DNA of 64,000 bases, taken from the NCBI GenBank assembly GCA_024742835.1, contig JANSXS010000007.1, positions 37,302 through 101,301 on the forward strand, read 5' to 3'. This stretch comes from Paracoccaceae bacterium. Its GTDB lineage: Bacteria; Pseudomonadota; Alphaproteobacteria; Rhodobacterales; Rhodobacteraceae. The notes below the pieces were generated by a model. That model was not told the origin of the DNA. It did no database searches and saw nothing but the letters and a program-made list of their open reading frames with translations. A program made the translations under genes and the position numbers. Positions 28,730 to 38,392 of the stretch are shown in pieces. Every line of letters begins with the position of its first letter. Within the stretch, counting starts at the first letter, position 1.

Positions 28730-30379
28730 ATGCCCGATCCGCACCATCCCGCCCTGCCTGTCCTGCACCGCGACCTGCGCGCTGGCCGGCTTGACCGCCG
28801 GGAATTCCTGACCCGCGCCACCTGTCTGGGCCTTGCCGCACCGCTGGCACTTGGCCTCGCCGGTGGACCCGCACCCGCGCGGGCACAGCCTCAGATCCGG
28901 CCCGGCGGCACCTTGCGCATTCAGCAATCCGTCAAGGATCTGCGCGATCCAAGGCTGTATGACTGGAGCGAAAAGGCTAATCAGACCAGAGGCTTTCTTG
29001 AATATCTGGTGCAGCTTAACCACGATGGCACGCTTCAGGGCATGTTGCTGGAAAGCTGGCAGGCCAACGCGGACGCCACCGGATACGTGCTGCGCCTGCG
29101 GCCCGGCGTGACCTGGACCAACGGCGACGCCTTCACGACCGAGGATGTCGCGCATAACTTCGTGCGCTGGTGCGACAGCGAGGTGCAAGGCAATTCCATG
29201 GTCACGCGCCTGACCACCCTGATCGACCCCGCGAAAGGGCAATTGCGCGCCAATGCGCTGCGCATCGAGGACGCGCTGACGCTGCACCTGACCCTTTCGT
29301 CGCCCGATATCGCGCTGATGGCAAGCCTGTCGGATTATCCCGCCGCCGTGACCCATCGCAGCTATGGCGGGCAAGACCCCTATGGTTTCGGCCTCGGGAC
29401 CGGCCCTTACCGGCCGGTTGATATCCAGCCCGGCTCATATTGCGTTCTGGAACGCGACCCCGACCGCGCATGGTGGGGCACACCGATCCATGGCGGCCCC
29501 TATGTGGACCGGATCGAGTTTCGCGATTTCGGGACCGACCCGGCCAACTGGATCGCGGCGGCCATGGCCGACGAGATCGACCTGCTTTATGAAACCGTCG
29601 GCAATTTCATAGAGCTCATGGATTCCATCGGCTGGACGCGCACCGCCACCGACAGCGCCGCGACCATGGTCATCCGGGGCAATGCCGCGGCACAGGTGGC
29701 GGGCGGCACCCCTTATGCCGACAGCAATATGCGGCACGCCCTGGCGCTGGCCGTGGACAACGCAATCTGCCTTGAACTGGGCTATGCCGGTTTCGGCGAT
29801 GTGGCCGCCAACCACCATGTCAGCCCCCTGCATCCCGCCTATGCCGATATCGGCCCGGCCCGTTACGACCCCGCAGAGGCGCAGCGCTTGCTGGCCCTGG
29901 CCGGGCAAAGCGATTTCGAGCATGAGCTGATCACCGTGGATGATGAATGGCAGCGCAATACCGGCGATGCCGTCGCCGCCTTGTTGCGCGATGCCGGGAT
30001 CGCCACCCGCCGCAGGATCGTGCCCGGACAGGACTTCTGGGACAATTGGCAAAGCTATCCGTTTTCCTGCACCCAGTGGAATCACCGCCCCCTCGATGTG
30101 CAGGTCCTGTCGCTGGCCTACAGATCCGACGCGGTCTGGAACGAAACCGGCTTTGCCGATCCCGCCTTCGATGCCGCGCTGGACAGGGCCATGGCCGTGA
30201 GCGATGCGCAAGAGCGCAGGGTGATCATGGCAGAGCTTGAAACGATCCTGCGCACCCAAAGCGTGATCATCCAGCCTTATTGGCGCAGTCTGTACAACCA
30301 CCATAACGGCAGGCTGGCCGGGGCCGAAAGGCATCCCGCCAATGAAATCCATGTCTGCGAAATCGGCTTTACCGCGTGA
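28730..30379 (+). CDS. Tat-exported ABC transporter substrate-binding protein, family 5
   Basis: A 549-residue periplasmic binding protein of the oligopeptide/dipeptide type. The N-terminus carries a twin-arginine signal (LDRREFLTRATCLGLAAPLA, Arg23–Arg24) with cleavage near ARAQP. The mature part shows SBP_bac_5 features (LVQLNHDGTLQGMLLESW, YVLRLRPGVTWTNGDAFTTE). No permease or ATPase gene is near, so it is an orphan that may serve a distant transporter or act as a receptor. I chose ATG 28730 (AAGGTGAT upstream). The preceding AraC gene on the same strand is the likely regulator. Confidence 0.85.
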   Translation: MPDPHHPALPVLHRDLRAGRLDRREFLTRATCLGLAAPLALGLAGGPAPARAQPQIRPGGTLRIQQSVKDLRDPRLYDWSEKANQTRGFLEYLVQLNHDGTLQGMLLESWQANADATGYVLRLRPGVTWTNGDAFTTEDVAHNFVRWCDSEVQGNSMVTRLTTLIDPAKGQLRANALRIEDALTLHLTLSSPDIALMASLSDYPAAVTHRSYGGQDPYGFGLGTGPYRPVDIQPGSYCVLERDPDRAWWGTPIHGGPYVDRIEFRDFGTDPANWIAAAMADEIDLLYETVGNFIELMDSIGWTRTATDSAATMVIRGNAAAQVAGGTPYADSNMRHALALAVDNAICLELGYAGFGDVAANHHVSPLHPAYADIGPARYDPAEAQRLLALAGQSDFEHELITVDDEWQRNTGDAVAALLRDAGIATRRRIVPGQDFWDNWQSYPFSCTQWNHRPLDVQVLSLAYRSDAVWNETGFADPAFDAALDRAMAVSDAQERRVIMAELETILRTQSVIIQPYWRSLYNHHNGRLAGAERHPANEIHVCEIGFTA

Positions 30380-30386
30380 TGCGCGC

Positions 30387-30980
30387 TCAGCTTCCCCAGA
30401 TCACCTTGACGTAATTGCGGGTTTCCCGGAACGGCGGCACGCCGCCATGCTTTTCCACGGCCCCCGGCCCGGCGTTATAGGCCGCCAGCGCCAACCGCCA
30501 GCTTTTGAAGGTGCGGAACTGCTCGGCCAGATACCGCGCGCCGCCGTCAAGGTTTTCATAAGGATCATGTGGATTGACCCCCAGATAGCTTGCCGTGCCC
30601 GGCATAAGCTGCGCCAGACCGATCGCCCCCTTGTGCGACAGCGCCCGCGCGTTCCAGGCTGATTCCTGCTGGACAAGGCGCAGGAACAGATCCTCGGGCA
30701 CGCCATTGCGCCGCGCCGCGTCGCGCGCCATCGCCAGATAGGGGCCGTTGTAACGCCCGTTGAACCCCTGCCTGGGCGCGTCGTCCCATTTGCTCGGGGT
30801 CTTGACCCGCGCGGGTTGAAGCCGGACAGACGCGTTGTATTGCTGCCGTGCACGGGTATCGAGCACCTTGGTCTGAGAGCTGAAAATCCGGGATTTTCCC
30901 TTGGTGGAAAACGTATCCGCCGACGCCCCTACGGGCCACGCCATCGCCGCACAAATCACCGCACTCGCCACGCTCCGCAT
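30387..30980 (-). CDS. Lytic transglycosylase (SLT domain)
   Basis: A 197-residue exported murein-cleaving enzyme. A signal peptide ([19 protein letters not shown]) precedes a linker. The SLT domain holds the catalytic Glu in [14 protein letters not shown], plus [19 protein letters not shown] and [21 protein letters not shown] chose ATG 30980 (GGAG 6 bases upstream). It is convergent with the solute-binding gene (7 bases between stops) and divergent from ssb. Confidence 0.92.
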   Translation of the reverse strand: MRSVASAVICAAMAWPVGASADTFSTKGKSRIFSSQTKVLDTRARQQYNASVRLQPARVKTPSKWDDAPRQGFNGRYNGPYLAMARDAARRNGVPEDLFLRLVQQESAWNARALSHKGAIGLAQLMPGTASYLGVNPHDPYENLDGGARYLAEQFRTFKSWRLALAAYNAGPGAVEKHGGVPPFRETRNYVKVIWGS

Positions 30981-31162
30981 CCTGAACTCCGCATCCCTGT
31001 ACCGGACGACGTTCACTATATCGCGGTTTTCCAAAATTGCCAGCTTGGCACCGCAGAGGACACAGGCCACGTATTTCCAGAAAACTTTAGGCTTTCCTTC
31101 ATCTCTTTGCGATGGTGTAAACGCGCAACGCAAGACATCAAACCGATCTGCAAGGAGGCGTC

Positions 31163-31657
31163 ATGGCCGGCTCAGTCAACAAGGTAATCATCATCGGCAA
31201 TCTGGGCCGCGATCCCGAAGTGCGAACATTCCAGAACGGTGGCAAGGTGTGCAACCTGCGCATCGCCACGTCCGAGACCTGGAAAGACCGCAACACGGGC
31301 GAGCGTCGCGAGCGCACGGAATGGCACACCGTGGCCATATTCAACGAGGCGCTGGTGCGCTTGGCGGAACAATACCTGCGCAAAGGCTCCAAGGTCTATA
31401 TCGAAGGCAAGCTTGAAACGCGCAAATGGCAGGACCAGTCGGGTCAGGATCGCTACAGCACCGAAGTGGTGCTGCGCCCCTATGCCGGCGAAATGACCTT
31501 TCTCGACAGTCGCAACGACGGCGGTGGCGGCGGCGGCGGTGGATATGCCGGTGGTGCTGGTGGCGGTGGCTACGAGGGGGGCTATGGCGGACAACCCGAC
31601 AGCACCCCCGCACCCAGCAGCCCGTCGCGGGATTACGACGACGAAATCCCGTTCTGA
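31163..31657 (+). CDS. ssb: Single-stranded DNA-binding protein
   Basis: A 164-residue SSB. The OB-fold is [20 protein letters not shown] through [15 protein letters not shown] (residues about 5–115). A glycine-rich linker follows (about 118–140), and the acidic protein-interaction tip is [15 protein letters not shown] lies upstream. No GTTC-N7-GTTC box is visible in its promoter, so LexA control is not suggested here. It ends at a strong terminator. Confidence 0.97.
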   Translation: MAGSVNKVIIIGNLGRDPEVRTFQNGGKVCNLRIATSETWKDRNTGERRERTEWHTVAIFNEALVRLAEQYLRKGSKVYIEGKLETRKWQDQSGQDRYSTEVVLRPYAGEMTFLDSRNDGGGGGGGGYAGGAGGGGYEGGYGGQPDSTPAPSSPSRDYDDEIPF

Positions 31658-31681
31658 ACCGGGCCATAAAGACATGATACC

Positions 31682-31710
31682 GGGCCGTGCGATCCGCGCG
31701 GCCCTTTTTT
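31682..31710 (+). terminator. Terminator after ssb
   Basis: GGGCCG (31682–31687) pairs with CGGCCC (31699–31704), followed by TTTTTT. Confidence 0.8.
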
Positions 31711-31714
31711 CGTG

Positions 31715-31849
31715 TCAGATCGCCAGATCCAGCAGTGTCAGCACAACGAATACCGGAACCGACAACATCACCGCCACCAAAAGCGCGGCAAATGCCGTGG
31801 GCCTGACCGAAGGCGCAGACACGCCCAGTACCTTGTTCCCCGTCTTCAT
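31715..31849 (-). CDS. 44-residue membrane protein, hypothetical
   Basis: A small leftward frame with GAGG 5 bases before the ATG at 31849. The N-terminus is polar (MKTGNKVLGVSAPSVRPT). The rest is one hydrophobic helix (AFAALLVAVMLSVPVFVVLT). It is convergent with ssb, ending 5 bases past the ssb terminator. Function unknown. Support comes from the ribosome site, the clean helix and the compact placement. Confidence 0.55.
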   Translation of the reverse strand: MKTGNKVLGVSAPSVRPTAFAALLVAVMLSVPVFVVLTLLDLAI

Positions 31850-31968
31850 CGCCGCCTCGTCCCGGATTGTCGGAACCGTTTCGCCCTTGCCCCCGGATGT
31901 CGGCGAAAGAAGAAACGCTTTGATACGACTTTACCACCCGTTAGGTTATTATCGTCTTACTTGATCCC

Positions 31969-32871
31969 ATGACTCGGGTGGAAAAGATCGACGGAGCGGA
32001 TTGCCTGCCGCCCAGCCCCTGCGCGCTGCAACAGCATCCGCGCTACGGCGCGGCTGTGACCGCGCTTGGCGGGCGTGTCACGCAGCTACGCCATGAGGGG
32101 GGCACGGCGTTGATTCTGCACCGCAAGCTGGGCCCCGTGCCGGTCTGCTGGATGGCGCGCGGCCCCGTGATGCAGCCCGGTGCCCCGCCCGATGCCGCGA
32201 TCAGGGCGATCCTGGCCCATCTGCCACGGGGCGTTCGGCTGGCGCTGCCCGGCGATTGCGCCCACGCGCCGCTCTACCGCGCTGCGGGATATCGCGCGAT
32301 CATGACCGGCGCGCATGTGGCAGAGCTTGATCTGCGCCCGTCCGCTGCGACGCGGCTTGCCGTACAGCACGGCAAATGGCGCAACCGCCTGCACCGCGCG
32401 ATGGACGCGCCGATGCAGATAACCCACCGGCCCCTTGACCCGGCCACCGACCTGCCGCTTTTGTCTTTGGAAGAGGCGCAGCGGCGCGCGCGGCGCTACC
32501 GCGCCTTGCCCGCCCGCTTTACCCTTGCCTTTGCCGCCACGGGCGCGGATGCGGCGCGGGTCTTTCTGGCGTATCATCGCGGCGCGCTTGCCGGGTTCGT
32601 GCTCTTGCTTTTGCACCCGCCCGTCGCCACATATCACCTTGGCTGGTCCGGTCCCGAGGGGCGCAGGCTTGGCGCGCATCCGCTGTTGTTGTGGCGCGCG
32701 TCGAACTGGCTGGCGCAAAACGGCGTCACGCGCCTCGATCTGGGCAGCCTGGATACCGATATCACGCCCGGACTTGCCCGGTTCAAGCTGGGCATGGGCG
32801 CGCGCGCGGTCGCACTTGGCCCCACTCTTTTGCGCCTGCCATGCCTCACCCGCGTGCAGCCTGTCGTCTGA
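31969..32871 (+). CDS. GNAT/FemAB-like acyltransferase
   Basis: A 300-residue protein. The C-terminal half has a GNAT-type core ([20 protein letters not shown] and [20 protein letters not shown]), resembling the acetyltransferase domain of FemAB/BioF2-like proteins. The N-terminal half shows [20 protein letters not shown], often seen in this group. Substrate unknown: a peptide, lipid or aminoacyl acceptor are all possible. typA follows 72 bases later on the same strand. Confidence 0.65.
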   Translation: MTRVEKIDGADCLPPSPCALQQHPRYGAAVTALGGRVTQLRHEGGTALILHRKLGPVPVCWMARGPVMQPGAPPDAAIRAILAHLPRGVRLALPGDCAHAPLYRAAGYRAIMTGAHVAELDLRPSAATRLAVQHGKWRNRLHRAMDAPMQITHRPLDPATDLPLLSLEEAQRRARRYRALPARFTLAFAATGADAARVFLAYHRGALAGFVLLLLHPPVATYHLGWSGPEGRRLGAHPLLLWRASNWLAQNGVTRLDLGSLDTDITPGLARFKLGMGARAVALGPTLLRLPCLTRVQPVV

Positions 32872-32943
32872 AACCCTTTTTGCTCTGGCCATTCCGCGCC
32901 CATGGCGCTACGGCCCGTGCCAAACCATCCAAGGACCCCCCGC

Positions 32944-34767
32944 ATGGATCTGCGCAACATCGCCATCATCGCCCACGTGGACCACGGCAAGACCACGCTC
33001 GTCGACGAACTGCTGAAACAATCCGGTGCCTTCCGCACGGGCCAGGCCGTCGCCGAACGCGCCATGGACAGCAACGATCTGGAACGCGAACGCGGCATTA
33101 CAATCCTCGCCAAGGCCACATCGGTGGAATGGAAAGGCACGCGCATCAATATCGTCGACACGCCCGGCCATGCCGATTTCGGTGGCGAGGTGGAACGCAT
33201 CCTGTCCATGGTGGACGGTGTTGTGCTGCTGGTGGATGCCGCCGAAGGGCCGATGCCGCAGACCAAATTCGTCACGCAAAAGGCACTGGCGCTGGGCCTG
33301 CGGCCCATCGTGGTGCTCAACAAGGTCGACAAGCCCGATGCCGAATCCGACCGCGCGCTTGACGAGTGTTTCGATCTGTTCGCCACGCTCGACGCGAACG
33401 AGGACCAACTCGATTTCCCGCATATGTATGCCTCGGGACGCTCCGGTTGGGCCGATCACGAGCTTGACGGCCCGCGCAAGGATCTGTCCGCGCTTTTCAA
33501 CCTGATCGTCAATCACGTTCCGGCCCCGAAGCAGCTTGCCAAAGCTGATGAGGATTTCCGGATGCTGGCCACCACGCTGGGGGCCGATCCCTTTGTCGGG
33601 CGCATCCTGACGGGCCGGGTGGAATCGGGGCGGCTCAAGGTCGGCGCAACCGTGCAGGCGCTAAGCCGCGTGGGCCAAAAGATCGAACAGTTCCGCGTCA
33701 CCAAGATCCAGGCGTTTCGCGGCTTGCAGCTTCAGGACATCGAAGAGGCCAGCGCGGGCGATATCGTCACGCTGGCCGGCATGTCAAAGGCGACCGTCGC
33801 AGACACCATCTGCGCGCTGGCCGTTGACACGCCCATTGCCTCGCAACCCATTGATCCACCAACGATCTCTGTCACCTTCGGCATCAATGACAGCCCGTTG
33901 GCGGGCCGCGACGGCAAAAAGGTACAATCCCGCGTCATCCGCGAACGCCTGATGAAAGAGGCCGAGGTTAACGTGGCCATCAAGGTGACCGACACGCCCG
34001 GCGGCGAAGCATTCGACGTGGCTGGCCGGGGCGAATTGCAGATGGGCGTTTTGATCGAGAACATGCGCCGCGAAGGGTTCGAGCTGTCGATCTCGCGCCC
34101 CCGTGTGCTGATGCGCGAAGGCGACGACGGCAAGATGCTGGAGCCGATCGAGGAGGTCACCATCGACGTGGATGATGACCATTCCGGCGCGGTGATCGAG
34201 AAACTGACCGGCCCCCGCAAGGGCGACATGACCGAGATGAAGCCATCCGGCGCGGGCAAGACCCGCATCGTGGCCCATGTGCCGTCACGCGGGCTGATCG
34301 GCTATCACGGCGAGTTCCTGACCGACACGCGCGGCACCGGCGTCCTCAACCGCGTGTTTCATTCCTGGGCACCGCATAAGGGGCCGATTCCAGGCCGCCG
34401 CGCGGGGGTGCTGATCTCGATGGAATCAGGCGATGCTGTGGCGTTTGCCCTGTGGAACCTTGAAGATCGGGGGCGCATGTTCATCGGTCCGCAGGAAAAG
34501 GTTTATCAGGGCATGATCATCGGCGAGCATAGCCGCGAGAACGACCTTGAGGTGAACCCGCTCAAGGGCAAGAAGCTGACCAACGTGCGTGCCAGCGGCA
34601 CCGACGAGGCCGTGCGCCTGACCCCGCATGTGCAGATGTCGCTGGAACAGGCGATCTCTTATATCGACGATGACGAACTGGTCGAGGTGACGCCGAATGT
34701 CATCCGCCTGCGCAAGCGGCATCTTGATCCGCACGAACGCAAGCGCGCCGCCAAGACCAACGGCTAA
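32944..34767 (+). CDS. typA: Translational GTPase TypA/BipA
   Basis: A 607-residue ribosome-associated GTPase involved in stress and 50S assembly. The G1 motif is [16 protein letters not shown]3 is [14 protein letters not shown] and G4 is [15 protein letters not shown]. Domains II, III and V and the BipA-specific C-terminal domain ([20 protein letters not shown] and [14 protein letters not shown]) follow. I chose ATG 32944 (AAGGA upstream); an in-frame ATG 42 bases earlier adds residues unlike the family. Confidence 0.96.
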   Translation: MDLRNIAIIAHVDHGKTTLVDELLKQSGAFRTGQAVAERAMDSNDLERERGITILAKATSVEWKGTRINIVDTPGHADFGGEVERILSMVDGVVLLVDAAEGPMPQTKFVTQKALALGLRPIVVLNKVDKPDAESDRALDECFDLFATLDANEDQLDFPHMYASGRSGWADHELDGPRKDLSALFNLIVNHVPAPKQLAKADEDFRMLATTLGADPFVGRILTGRVESGRLKVGATVQALSRVGQKIEQFRVTKIQAFRGLQLQDIEEASAGDIVTLAGMSKATVADTICALAVDTPIASQPIDPPTISVTFGINDSPLAGRDGKKVQSRVIRERLMKEAEVNVAIKVTDTPGGEAFDVAGRGELQMGVLIENMRREGFELSISRPRVLMREGDDGKMLEPIEEVTIDVDDDHSGAVIEKLTGPRKGDMTEMKPSGAGKTRIVAHVPSRGLIGYHGEFLTDTRGTGVLNRVFHSWAPHKGPIPGRRAGVLISMESGDAVAFALWNLEDRGRMFIGPQEKVYQGMIIGEHSRENDLEVNPLKGKKLTNVRASGTDEAVRLTPHVQMSLEQAISYIDDDELVEVTPNVIRLRKRHLDPHERKRAAKTNG

Positions 34768-34773
34768 GCCATG

Positions 34774-34797
34774 GCGCGGCGTATCTTCACGCCGCGC
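34774..34797 (+). terminator. Hairpin after typA
   Basis: GCGCGGCGT pairs with ACGCCGCGC across 6 bases, seven bases past the typA stop. Only a short T-containing tail follows, so termination may be partial. Confidence 0.5.
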
Positions 34798-34832
34798 TTG
34801 CCGCCCGGGCGTGGACGCCCCACATATGACCC

Positions 34833-35513
34833 ATGCTGAAGTTCACCCCGATCCTTCTGGCGATGGCCTATGCCTTTGCGATGTACCATTTCTCGGCGTG
34901 GCGCACACGCCGGGAACTTGACGCGCAATCCACCGAACTGGCCGACCCGCGCCTGAAGAAGCTGACCGACAGGCTGGCCGCCGCGCTGGATGTGCCGCGC
35001 ATCAAGGTGCATATCTACGAGATCGACCCGGTAAACGGGCTGGCGGCCCCTGACGGGCGTATCTTCATCACCCGCGGATTTTACCGCAAGTTCCAAAATG
35101 GCGAGGTCACCGGCGAGGAAATGGCCAGCGTGATCGCGCATGAGCTGGGACATGTTGCGCTTGGCCATTCGCGCCGCCGGATGATCGATTTTTCCGGTCA
35201 GAACGCGCTGCGCACCGCGCTCGCGATGATCCTGTCGCGCTTTCTGCCCGGCGTGGGCATCTGGATCGCCAACGCCCTCACCTCGCTTCTGGCCGCACGC
35301 CTGTCGCGTGGCGACGAATACGAGGCCGATGAATATGCCGCCGCCCTGCTGACCAAGGCCGGGATCGGCACCGCGCCGCAAAAATCGCTCTTTGAAAAGC
35401 TGGAGGCGCTGACGCAATCGCGCGCGGGCGCCATGCCGGCCTGGCTGATGTCGCATCCCAAGACACAAGAGCGGATCGCGGCCATCGAAAAGCTGGAGGC
35501 CCGCTGGGGCTGA
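34833..35513 (+). CDS. M48-family metalloprotease, membrane-anchored
   Basis: A 226-residue protein with an N-terminal membrane helix (LKFTPILLAMAYAFAMYHF). The zinc-binding motif is HELGH in MASVIAHELGHVALGHS, with the third ligand Glu in RGDEYEADEYAAALL. This is the minimal M48B/HtpX-like core. Such enzymes cut membrane or periplasmic proteins in quality control. It lies between typA and the membrane/spermidine-synthase fusion, with no sign of tight coupling to either. Confidence 0.88.
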   Translation: MLKFTPILLAMAYAFAMYHFSAWRTRRELDAQSTELADPRLKKLTDRLAAALDVPRIKVHIYEIDPVNGLAAPDGRIFITRGFYRKFQNGEVTGEEMASVIAHELGHVALGHSRRRMIDFSGQNALRTALAMILSRFLPGVGIWIANALTSLLAARLSRGDEYEADEYAAALLTKAGIGTAPQKSLFEKLEALTQSRAGAMPAWLMSHPKTQERIAAIEKLEARWG

Positions 35514-35612
35514 TCGGCGCATCTGCCGCAATTTCTGACCCGATATGCCCTAATTTCTGCGTCATCCTGCGGCATGGTCACGTCAACGAACCCAAGATTC
35601 GAGGCGCAGACC

Positions 35613-37823
35613 ATGCAGGCAACAGGCACAACGCAGGCCACGGACCGTTCCGGTCTTCTGGTGCCTGCGCTTTTCATCGCAACCATCTTTCTCAGCGCGT
35701 CGCTGCTGTTTTTCGTGCAGCCGCTTTTCACGCGGATCGTATTGCCGCAAATCGGCGGGTCTCCAGCGATCTGGACGACGGCGATGCTGTTCTTTCAGAC
35801 CACGCTGATAGCCGGCTATCTATACGCGCATCTGCTGACCCGGCGGCTGGCCGTGCGGGCTCAGATCCGGGTGCATCTGGCAGTTTGGGCCGTGGCGCTG
35901 ATCTGCCTGCCCCTGGCGATCCCCGACGGCTGGTCCTTTGATCCGCAGGGCAATGCCGTGTGGCAAACTCTTCTGCTTTTCGCGCTTGGTGTCGGCCTGC
36001 CCTTCTTTGCGCTGGCCGCCAATGCGCCGCTGATCCAGTTCTGGTACGGGCGGTCAGGCGGGCCATCGGCGCATGACCCGTATTTCCTTTACGGGGCGTC
36101 CAATCTTGGCTCTCTGGCGGCTTTGTTGGGCTTTCCACTGGTGGCCGAGCCGCTGTTCGGCGCAACCAGCATCGGGATCGGATGGGCGGCAGGCTATATC
36201 GTGCTTGGCGCGTTCCTGTTGTTCAGCGGCCTGTGCGCGCAAGGCCCCACAGCCGCGCCACGCAAGACGACCGCGCAAGTCACCACCGGCGGCCCCGGTT
36301 TCCGGCGTCTGGCCCATTGGGCGTTTCTGGCCTTCATCCCCTCTTCCTTGATGTTGGGGGTCACTTCCAAGATCAGCCTGGACCTCGGATCGTTCCCGTT
36401 GATCTGGGTGGTACCTCTGGCGCTTTACCTGCTGACCTTCGTTCTGTCCTTTTCCAACCGCAGGCTGTTCGGCGCAACCGTGTTCCGCGCGCTTACGGCC
36501 GCGTTTCTGCTGTTCATGGCGCTGACCTTTTTCGGTGCCTTGGGGCGCACGCTGGACTGGAGTTCGGTGGGACTTCTGGTTCTGGGCTTTTTCATCGTGG
36601 CGCTTTACGCGCATCGCAAACTATATGAGGCGCGCCCCGATGCCGCTCATCTGACCACTTTTTATCTGACCATGTCTGTGGGCGGCGCGTTGGGCGGCGT
36701 TTTCAACTCCCTCGTCGCACCGGTCCTTTTCGACACGCTGATCGAGGCCGGGGTGACGGTCGTTCTGGCCGGGTTTCTTCTGCTTCGGCGAGAAGAACGC
36801 AGCATTCCCCTGCCCCGCGCCCTGACCCGTGGTGCCGCCTTCGGCCTTGTCGCAGCGATCCCGGCCAACCTGATCGCGCTGGTCTTCGTACCGGCGAACT
36901 GGACCGCAACGGTACTTTTCCTTCTGGCCGCCGGTATCGTCTGTCTGCATCTGCTTCGGCGTGACGCGGTGCAGGTCTATGCCGCCGCCGTCACGCTGTT
37001 CGTGATCGCAGCGTTGCACTTGCCCGACACGGCACTGATGCGCGACCGCAGTTTTTTCGGCACCCATATCGTAGCCGAGGAAGCCGGTATGCGGATCTAT
37101 GGCAACGGCACCACTGCGCATGGCGCACAACGCTTGCGGGACGATAGCGCGGAGCGGCCCGAGCCGCTGTTTTACTACCACGAAAACGGGCCCATGGGGC
37201 AGGTCATGACATCGCAACGCGCAGAGCGCGCGCAATCGGTTGGCATCGTCGGGCTAGGTGTCGGATCGCTGGCCTGCTACGCGCAGGATCATCAGGAGTG
37301 GCAATTCTATGAGATCGACGCGCTCGTCGACGAGGTGGCGCGCACGCCCGACTATTTCCGGTTTGTGACCGCCTGCACGCCGGATGCCCCTACCCATCTG
37401 GGTGATGCGCGTATCGTACTCGAAGCGCAGCAGGGCCTGACCTATGACATCCTCGTAATCGACGCTTACAGCTCTGATTCGGTGCCCGTCCACCTGACCA
37501 CGCGCGAGGCCCTGGCGCTTTACATGAACCGGCTCGCACCCGATGGTGTGCTCGTGTTCCATATCTCGAACCGCTATTACGAGATCGACCGCCCGCTGGG
37601 ACGCGCCGCCGCCGATCTGGGGCTGGTGGGCCGCATCCAGGAGTACAAGGGCAACGCCAAGACCGATCCGGGCGATACGGCCTCGACCGTGATCACGCTA
37701 AGCCGGTCGCGCGCGGCGCTTGGCGATCTGGCGGGCGATCCGCGCTGGCAGCCGCTCGGGGATGATGGCGGGCGCGTCTGGACCGATGATTTCGCCAATC
37801 TTCTGTCGATCATGAAACGCTGA
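35613..37823 (+). CDS. Fused membrane transporter-like/spermidine synthase-like protein
   Basis: A 736-residue fusion. The N-terminal two-thirds holds about 12 or more membrane helices (ALFIATIFLSASLLFFVQPL is the first). The C-terminal domain is a Rossmann fold of the spermidine synthase type: nucleotide motif GIVGLGVGSLACYA, acidic YEIDALVDEVA, and IDAYSSDSVPVHLTTREAL. Fusions of this type are common, but whether they make polyamines is not established. ATG 35613 has GAGG upstream; ATG 35574 in frame is an alternative. It ends at a hairpin convergent with the PIN gene. Confidence 0.85.
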   Translation: MQATGTTQATDRSGLLVPALFIATIFLSASLLFFVQPLFTRIVLPQIGGSPAIWTTAMLFFQTTLIAGYLYAHLLTRRLAVRAQIRVHLAVWAVALICLPLAIPDGWSFDPQGNAVWQTLLLFALGVGLPFFALAANAPLIQFWYGRSGGPSAHDPYFLYGASNLGSLAALLGFPLVAEPLFGATSIGIGWAAGYIVLGAFLLFSGLCAQGPTAAPRKTTAQVTTGGPGFRRLAHWAFLAFIPSSLMLGVTSKISLDLGSFPLIWVVPLALYLLTFVLSFSNRRLFGATVFRALTAAFLLFMALTFFGALGRTLDWSSVGLLVLGFFIVALYAHRKLYEARPDAAHLTTFYLTMSVGGALGGVFNSLVAPVLFDTLIEAGVTVVLAGFLLLRREERSIPLPRALTRGAAFGLVAAIPANLIALVFVPANWTATVLFLLAAGIVCLHLLRRDAVQVYAAAVTLFVIAALHLPDTALMRDRSFFGTHIVAEEAGMRIYGNGTTAHGAQRLRDDSAERPEPLFYYHENGPMGQVMTSQRAERAQSVGIVGLGVGSLACYAQDHQEWQFYEIDALVDEVARTPDYFRFVTACTPDAPTHLGDARIVLEAQQGLTYDILVIDAYSSDSVPVHLTTREALALYMNRLAPDGVLVFHISNRYYEIDRPLGRAAADLGLVGRIQEYKGNAKTDPGDTASTVITLSRSRAALGDLAGDPRWQPLGDDGGRVWTDDFANLLSIMKR

Positions 37824-37832
37824 CACCACGTT

Positions 37833-37856
37833 CTGACACGCCGTTGTGCGTGTCAG
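37833..37856. terminator. Hairpin between convergent genes
   Basis: CTGACACG and CGTGTCAG form a perfect 8-base stem with an 8-base loop in the 29-base gap between two converging stops. It overlaps the PIN-gene stop. There is no T-run, so it is a candidate bidirectional terminator only. Confidence 0.45.
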
Positions 37857-38392
37857 GACACGGCCTTGGCCAGACGCGGCAGGCGCGCCTTTTTCAACAG
37901 CGCGCGCATCTCCCACGGTGCGCTTGACAGGCGGCGCGCCTCTGTCAGCACCTCGGCGCAGGCGTCTGCGACAAGGTCGGGCTGCGCCTCGAACACCCCC
38001 CTGAGATAGGTGTCGGGATCGGCGCGGCTGACCCCCTCTTCGGCCAGAATGTTTCGCGGGAAATCCTTGGCGTTGAGCGTCAGGATCACATCCGCAGAGC
38101 CCGACACCGCCGCCGCCAGCACATGGGTATCCGCCGCATCCGGCAGCCAGAGCCGCGATTCCAGCGATCCGGGCCAAGTCACCTCTGCGTTCGGCCATTG
38201 CAAGCGCAAAAGGGCCGCTTCCGCCTCTGCCTGCGCGGCACCCTCGGGTCCGAGTTTCAGCGCCGCGCGGCGCCAGTCCTCGATGATGCGCGCAGACCAC
38301 AGCGGCGTGAACACACCCCGCGTGGCCACCGACAAAAGCACATGCCGCATCACCGTGGGATAGATGACGCAGGTATCCAGAAGCACTCTCAT
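37853..38392 (-). CDS. PIN-domain ribonuclease-like protein
   Basis: A 179-residue protein with a PIN fold. The N-terminal acidic residue lies in MRVLLDTCVIYPT, the middle ones in PDAADTHVLAAAVSG, and the last in LTLNAKDFPRN. These three sites bind metal in PIN nucleases such as VapC. It is longer than typical VapC toxins (about 130 residues) and no antitoxin gene is adjacent. Its ATG overlaps the stop of the rRNA methyltransferase gene (ATGA), so the two are co-translated; a role in RNA processing beside rRNA modification is plausible. Confidence 0.8.
   Translation of the reverse strand: MRVLLDTCVIYPTVMRHVLLSVATRGVFTPLWSARIIEDWRRAALKLGPEGAAQAEAEAALLRLQWPNAEVTWPGSLESRLWLPDAADTHVLAAAVSGSADVILTLNAKDFPRNILAEEGVSRADPDTYLRGVFEAQPDLVADACAEVLTEARRLSSAPWEMRALLKKARLPRLAKAVS

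Noticed and set aside
31000..31162. LexA box before ssb
   Set aside because: GTTC occurs once near 31011, but no second GTTC lies 7 bases away.
37698..38300. Alternative leftward 200-codon frame overlapping the PIN gene
   Set aside because: No family similarity. The PIN frame has the conserved acidic residues and an ATGA overlap with its neighbour.
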